Origin: Trichocoleus sp. FACHB-46
GTDB taxonomy: Bacteria; Cyanobacteriota; Cyanobacteriia; FACHB-46
Length of the DNA: 64,000 bases
Assembly (NCBI RefSeq): GCF_014695385.1
Contig: NZ_JACJOD010000032.1
Location: 124,001-188,000, forward strand
Direction of reading: 5' to 3'
Shown here: in pieces, positions 50,884 through 59,890 of the stretch
Numbering within the stretch: position 1 is the first letter of the stretch
Layout: every line of letters starts with the position of its first letter
Position numbers and translations under genes: made by a program
Notes under the pieces: model-generated
What the model was told of the DNA's origin: nothing
What the model saw: only the letters and a program-made list of their open reading frames with translations
Database searches by the model: none

Positions 50884-51311
50884 AGACTGGGTTTACGCTC
50901 CCACCGAAACTTTCTCTCAGACTCTTGAATCAGCACATCGTTAATACTGGCCTCTCGTCTTTGCATCAGTCCATTCTCGGCAAACTCCCACTGCTCATTG
51001 CCGTAAGCCCGATACCAATAGCCCGAATCGTCATGCCATTCATACTCAAATCGCACCGAGATCCGATTCTCTGTAAAGCTCCAAAGCTCCTTTTTGAGAC
51101 GGTAATCTAACTCCTTGGCCCACTTGCGCTTCAGAAAAGCCGCGATCGCTTCTCGCCCACTAAAGAACTCAGCTCGATTGCGCCATTGGGAATCCTCTGT
51201 GTAAGCCAAGGCAACCTTCTGCGGATCGCGTGTGTTCCAAGCATCTTCTGCGGCCTGAACTTTGACTTTTGCTGTTTCCAGGGTGAAGGGGGGTAGAGGT
51301 GGTTTTTCCAT
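50880..51311 (-). CDS. DUF1348 / NTF2-like protein
   Basis: The 143-residue protein is a SnoaL/NTF2-fold member: [61 protein letters not shown] and [19 protein letters not shown]. These small cone-shaped proteins bind hydrophobic ligands or catalyse isomerisations. The gene sits inside the Nit1C operon between the nitrilase and radical SAM genes, which is not part of the minimal cluster. It overlaps the radical SAM start, so it is co-translated. Confidence 0.88.
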   Translation of the reverse strand: MEKPPLPPFTLETAKVKVQAAEDAWNTRDPQKVALAYTEDSQWRNRAEFFSGREAIAAFLKRKWAKELDYRLKKELWSFTENRISVRFEYEWHDDSGYWYRAYGNEQWEFAENGLMQRREASINDVLIQESERKFRWERKPSL

Positions 51312-51323
51312 GCAGTGTTGCAG

Positions 51324-52316
51324 CTAGGGAGTAGGTTGTAGAGAAGGGTCAAGGGGTATTTCGGCCATTAGAAAATTGCTGTCGGGAGATTCTGCCATCA
51401 CTGTCTGAGCCTCTAAATTGACTTGCAATTGCAGCAACTCTGGGCGGGAATAGTGACCAACACAATCCATCATGCGCTTCCGTTTAGTAATTAAGGAGAA
51501 ATTTAGATCGGCGATCGCCATTCCCTCACCTTCTGTAATCGGCGGACAAAGATGATTGCCTTCAGGCCCGATTATTGCGGTATTGCAGCCGCCACTGAGC
51601 ACTCGTTGCAGCTTCTCATCAGTGGTGATTTGTCCGACTTGTTCTGGAGAGAGCCAACCTGTAGCATTGACAACGAAACAGCCAGCCTCCAAGGCATGGT
51701 GACGAATCGTGACTTCAATTTGGTCGGCAAAAATCTGCCCTACTAAGGAACCAGGAAATTGGGCACAGTGAATTTGTTCATGCTGGGCCATGAGGGCGAA
51801 TCGAGCCAAAGGATTGTAGTGCTCCCAGCAGGCCAAGGCACCCAGTTTTCCCACTGCTGTCTCCACAACTCTCAAACCAGAACCATCTCCTTGCCCCCAC
51901 ACCATTCGCTCATGATAGGTAGGTGTAATCTTGCGCCGCTTCAACAATAGAGTGCCGTCGGCATCAAAAATTAGCTGTGTGTTGTAGAGGGAGCCATGAT
52001 CTCGCTCATTGACTCCTAGCACCACCACCATTGCATAAGAACGAGCCGCTCTGCTTACCGCATCTACCACTGGCCCAGGCACGGTCACCGCTTCTTCATA
52101 CAGCCGCATATGTTCCTGCCCCATGAGAACGGGCGGTTGCACAAAGGAGAAGTAAGGATAATAAGGGATAAAAGTCTCAGGAAAAACGATCAGCTGCACC
52201 CCTGCTTTGGCAGCTTTAGCGATCGCCTGCAACACCTTCTCGGTGGTGCCATCTCGACTAAACAAAACTGGGCTAATCTGTATGGCTGCGGCTCGAATGG
52301 TTTGGGAATCATTCAT
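51324..52316 (-). CDS. Nitrilase of the Nit1C cluster (Nit6803-like)
   Basis: The 330-residue enzyme shows the nitrilase triad: Glu47 in [12 protein letters not shown], Lys129 in [12 protein letters not shown] and Cys163 in [15 protein letters not shown], with a second Glu in [12 protein letters not shown]. These positions are offset by six from the known Glu53/Lys135/Cys169 of the Synechocystis nitrilase Nit6803, and surrounding blocks agree. Nitrilases convert nitriles to acids and ammonia. Nit1C nitrilases were linked to use of cyanide as nitrogen source in Pseudomonas and to nitrogen starvation in cyanobacteria. It follows the Sll0783-like gene by three bases. Confidence 0.93.
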   Translation of the reverse strand: MNDSQTIRAAAIQISPVLFSRDGTTEKVLQAIAKAAKAGVQLIVFPETFIPYYPYFSFVQPPVLMGQEHMRLYEEAVTVPGPVVDAVSRAARSYAMVVVLGVNERDHGSLYNTQLIFDADGTLLLKRRKITPTYHERMVWGQGDGSGLRVVETAVGKLGALACWEHYNPLARFALMAQHEQIHCAQFPGSLVGQIFADQIEVTIRHHALEAGCFVVNATGWLSPEQVGQITTDEKLQRVLSGGCNTAIIGPEGNHLCPPITEGEGMAIADLNFSLITKRKRMMDCVGHYSRPELLQLQVNLEAQTVMAESPDSNFLMAEIPLDPSLQPTP

Positions 52317-52319
52317 TAT

Positions 52320-52802
52320 TTACAAGGTCCAAGTATCTAAAATCAAGGCTCCATCTTTGCGGTGCAGGAGCACTAGATCTAGTACATCCAAAGGATTGAT
52401 GGGACGGATGCCAGGAATCAGGGAAGGTTCACCATGCCCATACAAAGCTTGTAAAGCAAAGCGGCAAGCATAAACTTTGCCACCCTCTGCCATAAACTTG
52501 CTGATTTGGTCATTAAAGTTCTGGTGCCCCGGGAAAGCTGCATCTCCTAACTTAGGAAATCCCCGCTGCACCCCCAAAGTTACGCCAGGGCCATACAACA
52601 AGACAGAAGTCTCAAATCCCTTACGCAGTAGGCGCGTAGCTTGCAATAAATTGACAAAACCAATCGATCCTTCAAACGCAACGGTGTGGAATGTCACCAA
52701 TGCTTTCTCGCCAGGTTCAGCTTTGACATCGGGAAAGACTTTCTCTTCGTAATCAACAAAGAAATCACCAACTTGATGAGCAGGAGTGGTTACTTCAGGC
52801 AT
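52320..52802 (-). CDS. MSMEG_0572/Sll0783-family nitrogen starvation protein
   Basis: The 160-residue protein belongs to the Sll0783 family: [62 protein letters not shown], a Cys in [18 protein letters not shown] and a DsrE-like fold. In Synechocystis, sll0783 is induced by nitrogen starvation and affects polyhydroxybutyrate formation. Here it opens the main operon of seven further genes. A regulatory motif lies about 50 bases upstream. Confidence 0.92.
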   Translation of the reverse strand: MPEVTTPAHQVGDFFVDYEEKVFPDVKAEPGEKALVTFHTVAFEGSIGFVNLLQATRLLRKGFETSVLLYGPGVTLGVQRGFPKLGDAAFPGHQNFNDQISKFMAEGGKVYACRFALQALYGHGEPSLIPGIRPINPLDVLDLVLLHRKDGALILDTWTL

Positions 52803-52850
52803 CTTTTTTTCCTTGAATAGTGTTGCCAGATTAAGGGCTAGCTGAGGAGA

Positions 52851-52875
52851 TCTTTGTATTCCTCACTACGAAAGG
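52851..52875 (-). promoter_or_regulatory. Shared Nit1C motif, site 1, before the Sll0783-like operon
   Basis: On the minus strand: CCTTTCGTAGTGAGGAATAC, then AAAGA. A similar motif lies before the flavoprotein and regulator genes. The CGTA start is 38 bases before an AATCT (-10-like TTAATCT) that sits in CTTAATCTGGCAACA (52821-52835), a 15-base block identical to that at site 2. The LuxR-type regulator is the likely binder. Confidence 0.55.
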
Positions 52876-53006
52876 TTTAACTCTATCAATAAGGCTAGGG
52901 AGGGCGATCGCTCGGTCTATTTCTCAGGCCAAAACGCTGAAAATTAGTACCAAACTCACCTAAGTACCTATCGATTTCGCTAGGTCGCTAACAATGCGTC
53001 TCTGGA

Positions 53007-54290
53007 CTACGAACCCAGCAAAAATTCATTGACCACACTCCAGTCATTGGGGTATGACACCTTCTTCCTGGCGACGATGTAATCTGCTAGATAACTGGCG
53101 TCACGGGCGATTCCAGAAAAGCGGCCTGACCCCCAGGTATAGAGCCAGGGAAGCCCTAGAAAATAGAGTCCCCAGACTCCGGTTACACCCCGTTCATGGC
53201 CTGGATACCCCTTGCCATCAAAGACAGGCACCTCTACCCAACTAAAATCAGACTGATACCCAGTACACCAAATCACTGCACTGATATTGGCTTGAGCATA
53301 GTCCAGGCTGAGGATCGACTGCTCAGGCTGCCAAACTGGATAGTAAGCAGGTTCTGTGGGAGCCTCAATTTGGTTTTTCTCAATGAATCCATCAATGGTT
53401 TTCTTGATACTTTCCGCTACCGCATCGGCTTGATCCAAATTTTGCTGCAAGTTATCCCAGAATTCCAACTGGCGATCGCTAATATCCTTCAGCCTGCCAT
53501 AAAGTTGCATCCCTTCTAGAGCAAATTGTCGTAAGTCAATCTCTCGACCTCCATCTCGACCTGTAACATAGTGGTTGGCTTTGGCCCTCACTTTTTCTTT
53601 TTGGGGATGCTCCTCAATCGATAAATCGTAATATCCCATCTGGTCCAGCCAATCGACCACATCTTTACCTCGGTACCGCCGGGGCGATCGCGGCGCACTC
53701 CCCACGCAGAGATGTACTTGTCTACCAGCCAAATGCAGATCTTCAGCAATTTGGCATCCTGACTGCCCTGTACCTACGACCAACACGGCTCCAGGCGGTA
53801 AAGACTGGGAGTTTTTATATTCTGAGGCGTGAAGTTGCGTGATGTTTTTAGGGAGCCGTTCAGCAATCTTTGGCACCTTAGGAAGATGGTAGCTACCGGA
53901 TGCCACAACTACCTGGTCAGCCGTGTATTCTCCAATTGAAGTTGTCACCTCAAAGAAGTTTTGGGCTACATTCTGACTAAGCTTTAATACCTCAACACCT
54001 TGCTGAATGGGAGGATCGAAAGAGGCAGCATAAGCTTCAATATATTGCACAATTTCGTCTTTCTGCATGAAACCATGAGGATCATCGCCTGGATAGGCAT
54101 AGCCTGGGAGTTTACATTGCCAATTGGGTGTGACTAAACAAAAAGAGTCCCAGCGCTTAGTGCGCCAAGCATAGCCAATTTTGTTCTTCTCAAAAACAAT
54201 GTGATCGATGCCTCTCTCCTTCAAGCAATAGCTCATGGAAAGCCCTGACTGACCTCCACCCACAATAATGACTGAATAGTGATTGTTCAT
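53007..54290 (-). CDS. MSMEG_0569-family flavin-dependent oxidoreductase
   Basis: The 427-residue flavoprotein begins YSVIIVGGGQSGLSMSYCLKE, the FAD-binding GxGxxG motif. A second nucleotide motif is VLVVGTGQSGCQIAEDL (NADPH, about 155-171), and FCLVTPNWQCKLPGYAY is typical of the family. It resembles flavin monooxygenases (FMO-like). In Nit1C clusters it is a separate conserved member. It has its own upstream promoter motif, so it is transcribed apart from the Sll0783-like operon or reads into it. Confidence 0.9.
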   Translation of the reverse strand: MNNHYSVIIVGGGQSGLSMSYCLKERGIDHIVFEKNKIGYAWRTKRWDSFCLVTPNWQCKLPGYAYPGDDPHGFMQKDEIVQYIEAYAASFDPPIQQGVEVLKLSQNVAQNFFEVTTSIGEYTADQVVVASGSYHLPKVPKIAERLPKNITQLHASEYKNSQSLPPGAVLVVGTGQSGCQIAEDLHLAGRQVHLCVGSAPRSPRRYRGKDVVDWLDQMGYYDLSIEEHPQKEKVRAKANHYVTGRDGGREIDLRQFALEGMQLYGRLKDISDRQLEFWDNLQQNLDQADAVAESIKKTIDGFIEKNQIEAPTEPAYYPVWQPEQSILSLDYAQANISAVIWCTGYQSDFSWVEVPVFDGKGYPGHERGVTGVWGLYFLGLPWLYTWGSGRFSGIARDASYLADYIVARKKVSYPNDWSVVNEFLLGS

Positions 54291-54346
54291 AAGCTGACTT
54301 CTGACTGGCTGGAATGTGTTGCCAGATTAAGTCCTGATTTCTCAAG

Positions 54347-54373
54347 TCTTTGTATCTCTCACTACGGAAGTGG
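54347..54373 (-). promoter_or_regulatory. Shared Nit1C motif, site 2, before the flavoprotein gene
   Basis: On the minus strand: CCACTTCCGTAGTGAGAGAT followed by ACAAAGA. From CGTA to AATCT is 38 bases, exactly as at site 1, and the block CTTAATCTGGCAACA (54317-54331) is the same. Confidence 0.55.
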
Positions 54374-54422
54374 GAGATCTAACAATAAGGACAGGAGAAA
54401 CGATCGCAGCACTTTCTCAGAT

Positions 54423-55895
54423 TTATGTAACCAGCCATCCCTTAGCGATCGCCTCATAAATCGCTTGGTAACGAGTCCGCGCCTGCAATTTCGCCAAGAC
54501 ATTATTCATGTGGAACTTAACGGTACTTTCGCTAATGATTAGATGATCGGCAATATCGCGATCGCGATGCCCCTGAGTCAACAAAGCCAGAATCTCCAAC
54601 TCTCGCTCAGACAGAGTTTGCTGTTTTTCTAAATCTGGGTCAATACCCCACGATTTACCCTGTGACAACGCTTCTACTGCCTGTCTCAATGTCTCTGGGC
54701 TGGTAGACAAATCAACTTTGCCTCGAATCCCCTTCGGTGCAATTTGACTTCCCTGTTGCACCCACAGCACCCATTTCGCTGTCTGAATTTGTGTAGCATC
54801 ATCGGTCAATAAGGGTACATTCTTGTTTGCTTCTTTAGCTATTTCACGGCAAACTGGTAGACCTGCCGAAAAAGCTAGATGTGTAAAGGCTAGTTGTAGA
54901 ACTGATGAGCGGCATTGAATTCGCAGTTGATGACCACCGAGATCGCGCCAATCGGGTACTTTGAGCAAAAACTGCATGGCCCGTTGATTACTGGTGGCTT
55001 GGGTTTGCAGCACTCCCCCTAAACAGGTGACAGTAAAAAACAGTTTATTTAGGGAGGACGGCAAGCCATTTTGTGGATCGAGGTCGGGAAAATGAGTTGC
55101 CGGAATCATGGCCTCTAATGCTACAGACTCTGCTGTATAAATCAGCCGACAATAGTGACAGGTAAATTGGTACAAAGTTTCGGCTGCTTGCAAGAAGACA
55201 TAAGCTACTGGCAGAGTGAGAGGTCGCTCTGTGCCTACCAAAGTTAAGCGGGTATCACTTAGCAGACTGACTAATTGATCAGAAAGAGAGAGATAGTTGA
55301 ATTTAAGGCTCTGAACCGCAGGCTGGGCCATCAACTGCATCGAGTTTTGCCAAATCTGCTTTTCATGCTGATATTGTATAGCTGTGTCTAAGGCGATCGC
55401 TGTAACGGTGCAAAGGGTTTGTAAAACCTCTAGAAACTCTGTCTCCATTGCTTGATGGCTAAAAGTTGCCAGCACGCCGATGACTTTATCTTGAATCACT
55501 AAAGGATATCCTGCAAATCCTTGAATGTTGTTAGCGATCGCCCATTCGCGATTTCCTACCCAAGTTTCTGCTGCAAGATGATTGCTCAAAAAGGAAACTC
55601 GATTTTGAGCAATTTTGCCCACTTTGTAAGCTCCCATCGGGACTCGCCCAAAGGTGCCATTGAGATGCGTATACATCCCTGAAGAAGCAACCAACTTTAA
55701 GGTGGTTTGCTCTGGTTCTAGTAGCCAGATCCGGGCTAAGGCACAGTCAAACTTCTCTACCAAGCCATTGGCAACCCGACGGGCTATTTCTTCTGGTTCT
55801 AAGCAACCAGAAAAGCCTTGAGCAATTTCATTGCCCTGCTGCAGGTCAAACAGAATTCGAGTTGCATCAAGGTGCTCTATCAACGGATTAGGCAT
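54423..55895 (-). CDS. GAF-LuxR transcriptional regulator of the Nit1C cluster
   Basis: The 490-residue protein has an N-terminal GAF domain (about 25-175; IARRVANGLVEKFDCALARI to FLEVLQTLCTVTAIALDTAI), a central region with four Cys in YQFTCHYCRL and elsewhere, and a C-terminal LuxR HTH (about 428-486: LSERELEILALLTQGHRDRD followed by IADHLIISESTVKFHMNNVL). The gene precedes the flavoprotein gene on the same strand. A motif copy lies before its own start, so it probably regulates itself and the two operons. The signal sensed by the GAF domain is unknown. Confidence 0.88.
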   Translation of the reverse strand: MPNPLIEHLDATRILFDLQQGNEIAQGFSGCLEPEEIARRVANGLVEKFDCALARIWLLEPEQTTLKLVASSGMYTHLNGTFGRVPMGAYKVGKIAQNRVSFLSNHLAAETWVGNREWAIANNIQGFAGYPLVIQDKVIGVLATFSHQAMETEFLEVLQTLCTVTAIALDTAIQYQHEKQIWQNSMQLMAQPAVQSLKFNYLSLSDQLVSLLSDTRLTLVGTERPLTLPVAYVFLQAAETLYQFTCHYCRLIYTAESVALEAMIPATHFPDLDPQNGLPSSLNKLFFTVTCLGGVLQTQATSNQRAMQFLLKVPDWRDLGGHQLRIQCRSSVLQLAFTHLAFSAGLPVCREIAKEANKNVPLLTDDATQIQTAKWVLWVQQGSQIAPKGIRGKVDLSTSPETLRQAVEALSQGKSWGIDPDLEKQQTLSERELEILALLTQGHRDRDIADHLIISESTVKFHMNNVLAKLQARTRYQAIYEAIAKGWLVT

Positions 55896-56225
55896 TGGTA
55901 TATCGCTCCAGTCCCTAATCTATTGAGGACTAGATTGTTTCCTGACTCTGTATCTCAAGTTACGGAAGGGCTACCTATTCCGGTTTAGGGGCGATCTATA
56001 TAAACCTAATATTTCCCTACAGCTTTTGACAGACTCACTGAAACATCTAACCTGAGTTAGGTGGATGATACCTGCAACCTAGCCAAAATCAAGATATGCA
56101 AGCCTTTTTGCTTGAAACATAGTCCACTATAGTGCTGACTTGCTGCTCCTTCATCCTATTGTCATCAGGATTGAGTCGCAAGAACAAAACATTCATCAAC
56201 TGAACTTCTTTATAAGAGACACAAC
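55896..56225. other. Divergent promoter region, regulator/hemerythrin
   Basis: 330 bases between the LuxR regulator and the hemerythrin gene. It contains motif site 3 (55946-55970). Around 55996-56012 a TATATAAACC stretch may serve the plus-strand gene. Confidence 0.4.
55946..55970 (-). promoter_or_regulatory. Shared Nit1C motif, site 3, before the LuxR regulator
   Basis: On the minus strand: CCCTTCCGTAACTTGAGATA followed by CAGAG. From CGTA to the AATCT that follows is 28 bases, ten less than at sites 1 and 2, about one helical turn. Confidence 0.5.
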
Positions 56226-57272
56226 ATGGTTGCAACCTTAGATGATACAAAGCGGCTAGCGATCGCAGAGAGATTGGCAGACTTGAGAGCACTTCAGGCT
56301 TTCATTCTCTCCAACGATCAAAAGCTAATTGAAGTTTGCCCTTACCAAGACGTGCGGGAACGGCTACAGAATATGCTGGCCGACGATCAGAAAAATCTTG
56401 GCATTATCGACACCGTCGTCGTGCAATACGGCATTCAATCTGAACCTAGTGCTGCAACCAAGGCTTTTATTCCTCAGTTTGAGCAGATGATCTCAGGTAA
56501 TGAGTTGACGTTCTACCAAAAACTCATGCACCACGAACTGATGAAGCATAGTCAAGTGATGAGCGGCATCGTGATCCATAAGGCGGCTCAAAAGGTAGGA
56601 GCAGACATTGAGTTAGCCATTGGGCCTCTGAATACGGTTAACTTTGAAGGCCGAGCGCACCAAGAACAGCTCAAGGGCTTGCTAGAACAAGTTGGTGTTC
56701 GGGAAATGACAGGTCAAGATGCCGATCAGGGTCTCTGGGCTAGAGTCCAAGACGCGATCGCCGCTTTCTCTGGGGTGGCTGGCAGTGTGATCACTCAAAA
56801 CACCGACAAGCAGGATATGAATATCCAGACTTTGATTCGGTTGGACCATGAGAAAGTGAATACCATCTTCACAGAAATTGGAGCCACCAAAGATCCTCAA
56901 AAACTCCAAGAGTACTTCGGCCAGCTCTACAAAGATTTGCTAGTTCACGCTCAAGCCGAGGAAGAAGTAGTTTATCCTAAGGTGCGTCCCTTCTATGGCA
57001 ACGATGACACCCAGGAGCTATACGACGAGCAAGCTGAAATGAAGCGGATGCTGGATGAAATCAAAGCGATGAATCCTGCTGATGCTGATGCGTTTAGATC
57101 CAGAATCAAGGATTTGATGGATGCAGTTGGTGATCACATCCGTCAAGAAGAAAGCACGATGTTTTCCGCGATCGATCGCAATTGCAGCACTGAGCAAAAA
57201 GAGCAACTAGCCACTGAATTCAAAGCTACCAAGAGCCGTATTCAGCAAGAACTGGCAGCTTCTCTGCGATAA
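56226..57272 (+). CDS. Hemerythrin HHE-domain protein
   Basis: The 348-residue protein has an N-terminal helical part (1-170) with repeated helix patterns (YQKLMHHELMKHSQVMSGIVI). A C-terminal hemerythrin HHE domain (about 205-330) shows the His/Glu ligands in LIRLDHEKVNTIF, LLVHAQAEEEVVYPKVR and VGDHIRQEESTMFSAI. Such non-haem di-iron proteins bind O2 or sense redox, nitric oxide or iron. The N-terminal part is a second four-helix-like unit in which the ligands are not obvious. Divergent from the Nit1C regulator; a functional link is unproven. Confidence 0.85.
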   Translation: MVATLDDTKRLAIAERLADLRALQAFILSNDQKLIEVCPYQDVRERLQNMLADDQKNLGIIDTVVVQYGIQSEPSAATKAFIPQFEQMISGNELTFYQKLMHHELMKHSQVMSGIVIHKAAQKVGADIELAIGPLNTVNFEGRAHQEQLKGLLEQVGVREMTGQDADQGLWARVQDAIAAFSGVAGSVITQNTDKQDMNIQTLIRLDHEKVNTIFTEIGATKDPQKLQEYFGQLYKDLLVHAQAEEEVVYPKVRPFYGNDDTQELYDEQAEMKRMLDEIKAMNPADADAFRSRIKDLMDAVGDHIRQEESTMFSAIDRNCSTEQKEQLATEFKATKSRIQQELAASLR

Positions 57273-57297
57273 CGATAAAGATTGACCTCTCCCCAAA

Positions 57298-57319
57298 CCC
57301 CTCTCCTACAGGAGAGGGG
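57298..57319. terminator. Hairpin terminator / interspersed repeat
   Basis: CCCCTCTCC and GGAGAGGGG pair over 9 bp around TACA. It lies 26 bases after the hemerythrin stop. The flanks (CTCTCCCCAAACCC) match the common cyanobacterial intergenic element. Confidence 0.65.
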
Positions 57320-57441
57320 CTTTGAATACTAATAAATAGTCCGGGATAATGTCTGTGGGGTGCGGAAACTATGAAATAGCCAGATGGGTGGCAGAATGAC
57401 AGCCGCTCTATCTCAATGACATCAGCAAAGGGTGAGACAGA

Positions 57442-59748
57442 ATGACCGTGGAGGAAGCATTAACAGTTGTTGAGCGAATCTTGCCTCAAGGACGGTTAAG
57501 CAAAATTCAGGCAGAAATTTTGCGTCAATCTTGGGACGGGAAGTCATACACAGATATAGCTCTCGCTTCTGACTACGATGCTGGCTATGTCAAGGATGTG
57601 GGATCTCACTTATGGCAGCTGCTCTCCAAAGTGTTAGGTGAAAAAGTCACAAAACATAACTTTCGAGGAGTATTACAACGTTTTATTCAACGAGAAGCAC
57701 CTAGCACCCAGCCACTACCACCTGCTTCCCCGCTCATCCTCCCTAAGACTTCAACCGCGATCGCCCACAATCTACCCGTTCGAGATTTCAGTCGCATTGT
57801 AGGGCGCGATCGCGAACTTGCCCAGTTACTAGAATCGCTGACCTTTGAGTGCCCCACTCACTGCATCAGCATCGAAGGCATTGGCGGCATGGGTAAAACC
57901 ACCCTGGCTTTGTCTGCGGCCTATCACTACCTACACGCTACATCCAGCACTGCCAATCCAGAGTCTGGCTCATTTCTGAGACTGTTTGAGGCGATCATCT
58001 TCACCTCGGCCAAACAAGAGCGTCTCACCCCCCAAGGAGTCTTGCCCCGTCTGAAGCCAGAGCGGAGTTTGCGGGATGTCTTCCGCGCGATCGCGCGCAC
58101 GCTCAAGTGCTCAGATATCTTATTGCTAGATTTTGAGGAACAGATTGAACAAATTCAGGATGCGTTAAATCGTCAGCCTACTTTGCTGATTGTAGACAAC
58201 CTGGAAACCTTGGAAGATTGGCGGTCGATCTTGGCATTCTTGTACGACCTGCCATCTACGGTTAAAGTGGTGATCACCAGCCGTCAACAGTTCTCATTTC
58301 ATGCCATTCGCTTAGAGCCACTGCCACTTGCGGAAAGCTTTTCCTTAATTGAGCAGCAGGTTCAAAGTAAGAATATCGTGCTGGGATCAGCTGATGTGCA
58401 AACCCTACATCATTACACCAGCGGCGTACCTGCGGCTATTGTTTATGCGATCGGGCAACTCGCAGCAGGTTACCCAGTGAAGCATCTACCTTCTCGTTTG
58501 ACCTTGGCGGTTGGAGACTATGCTCACTTCTATTTCCAGAGTTCTATGTCCCTGCTTCAAGGAACCTTACCTCACTACTTACTCATGGCGTTGGCCCTGT
58601 CTCCGGGGTCAGCTCCTTTAGAGGCGATCGCGCATATTGCAGGCAGCGACAATCTCGCTCACTCAATTGAGGGGTTGGCACAATTGCTGCAACTTTCTCT
58701 AGTGAATCAGCAGGCAGGCCGATACTCTATCTTGGCGCTAACACGAGAGTACGCCTTAGCCGAACTGGCGACCCACCCCAATTTTGAGCAAGCGGCCCGC
58801 AACCGCTGGATCAGCTGGTTCCTGTCCTATGTGCAACAGCACGGCGGCAAAGATGGCAAAGAATGGCAGGAATATCCTCTGCTCGACCAGGAATGGGATA
58901 ATCTGCAAGCGGTGATTGAATGGTGTATTGCCAGCGATCGCTATGACGAGATGCGGCAGTTGTGGCAGCAGGTCAACTCTTACACCCATAAACAAGGCTA
59001 CCGCCAAAATCGGTTGAACGTCTGGAACACTCGCCTCGACTGGGCTGATTGGCTCATCCAAGCCGCCGAGCAACGGCAAGATTGGTTTACTGCTCTAGAA
59101 GTGATGCTGGACCAAGGCTGGACCTTAACTTTACTCGGTCAATCCAGACATTTAGAACAAGCTCATACCCTCTATCAAAAAGCTTGGGAACTGCGACATT
59201 ACCAAACCCTCAACTTCCAAGCCGAGTTAGCCATCAACATCGCCGTGCTCCGAATTCAGCAGCGCCTTTTTGTCGAAGCAACAGACTGGCTACAACAAGC
59301 GCAACAACTCCTTAGCCGCGCCGAGATCGAGACAGCCATGCCGCGATCGCAGATACAGATTTGGTATTACCAAGGCGAGGTGGCTTACAAAACCGAAAAC
59401 TATAACCAAGCCCACACCTTATTCCAACAAGTCTTAGCGCAAGCTGAATACCTGGATTGGCAACGGGCTAAGTTTTTAGCCAAAGACTGGTTAGCGGATA
59501 TTGCCATTCAGCAACAGCACTTCAGCGAAGCACAACACTTGCTAGAGGAAGGCTTGCAAGCAGCCACAACCAACCAAGACACATGCCGAGTCGCCTTTTG
59601 TGAGCGATCGCTAGCCCGACTAGAAAAAGCCCGTGGCAACGGTGCGATCGCCCAACATTGGGCCGCGACAGCGAAACACCGCTTTGAGGAGTTGGGAATG
59701 CTGACCGAAGCTAAGGAAACAGCCGTCCTGCTGCAAACCTTGGTATAA
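57442..59748 (+). CDS. STAND ATPase (NB-ARC-like) with TPR repeats and vMAP-like HTH
   Basis: The 768-residue protein has an N-terminal HTH-like domain of the vWA-MoxR-associated (vMAP) type (about 1-80: LSKIQAEILRQSWDGKSYTD, then DIALASDYDAGYVKDVGSHLW). An NB-ARC/NACHT-like ATPase follows with Walker A EGIGGMGKTTLALSA (about 146-160), Walker B TLLIVDNLETLED (about 247-259) and sensor-1 VVITSRQQ. After a helical ARC-like part, residues about 520-760 form TPR-type repeats (AEQRQDWFTALEVMLDQGWT, IQIWYYQGEVAYKTENYNQA, ARLEKARGNGAIAQHW). STAND proteins of this layout act as switches in signalling or defence. No effector domain is obvious. Confidence 0.82.
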   Translation: MTVEEALTVVERILPQGRLSKIQAEILRQSWDGKSYTDIALASDYDAGYVKDVGSHLWQLLSKVLGEKVTKHNFRGVLQRFIQREAPSTQPLPPASPLILPKTSTAIAHNLPVRDFSRIVGRDRELAQLLESLTFECPTHCISIEGIGGMGKTTLALSAAYHYLHATSSTANPESGSFLRLFEAIIFTSAKQERLTPQGVLPRLKPERSLRDVFRAIARTLKCSDILLLDFEEQIEQIQDALNRQPTLLIVDNLETLEDWRSILAFLYDLPSTVKVVITSRQQFSFHAIRLEPLPLAESFSLIEQQVQSKNIVLGSADVQTLHHYTSGVPAAIVYAIGQLAAGYPVKHLPSRLTLAVGDYAHFYFQSSMSLLQGTLPHYLLMALALSPGSAPLEAIAHIAGSDNLAHSIEGLAQLLQLSLVNQQAGRYSILALTREYALAELATHPNFEQAARNRWISWFLSYVQQHGGKDGKEWQEYPLLDQEWDNLQAVIEWCIASDRYDEMRQLWQQVNSYTHKQGYRQNRLNVWNTRLDWADWLIQAAEQRQDWFTALEVMLDQGWTLTLLGQSRHLEQAHTLYQKAWELRHYQTLNFQAELAINIAVLRIQQRLFVEATDWLQQAQQLLSRAEIETAMPRSQIQIWYYQGEVAYKTENYNQAHTLFQQVLAQAEYLDWQRAKFLAKDWLADIAIQQQHFSEAQHLLEEGLQAATTNQDTCRVAFCERSLARLEKARGNGAIAQHWAATAKHRFEELGMLTEAKETAVLLQTLV

Positions 59749-59796
59749 GCCTAACAACCTATCACCTAACGACTAAAGTTGCGGCTACAAAAACAA

Positions 59797-59814
59797 AGAC
59801 CGCCTGCGCGGTCT
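59797..59814. terminator. Bidirectional hairpin terminator
   Basis: AGACCGC and GCGGTCT flank CTGC. On the minus strand the stem is followed by TTGTTTTTG, so it also ends the convergent gene at 59891. Confidence 0.65.
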
Positions 59815-59846
59815 CATTCTTGAAAAACTATTTATAGCTTGCGGAG

Positions 59847-59883
59847 GCAGGCTTGGTTTCAATAGCCCCAAGCTTCAGCCTGC
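59847..59883. repeat. Nested inverted repeat
   Basis: GCAGGCT (59847-59853) and AGCCTGC (59877-59883) enclose CTTGG (59852-59856) and CCAAG (59868-59872). It lies next to the stop of the GRDP-like gene and may assist termination. Confidence 0.4.
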
Positions 59884-59890
59884 GGGATAT

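Noticed and set aside
57281-57330. CRISPR-like or mobile element at the CCCCTCTCC repeat
   Set aside because: A single hairpin without regular spacing. It matches the common cyanobacterial intergenic terminator-like repeat.
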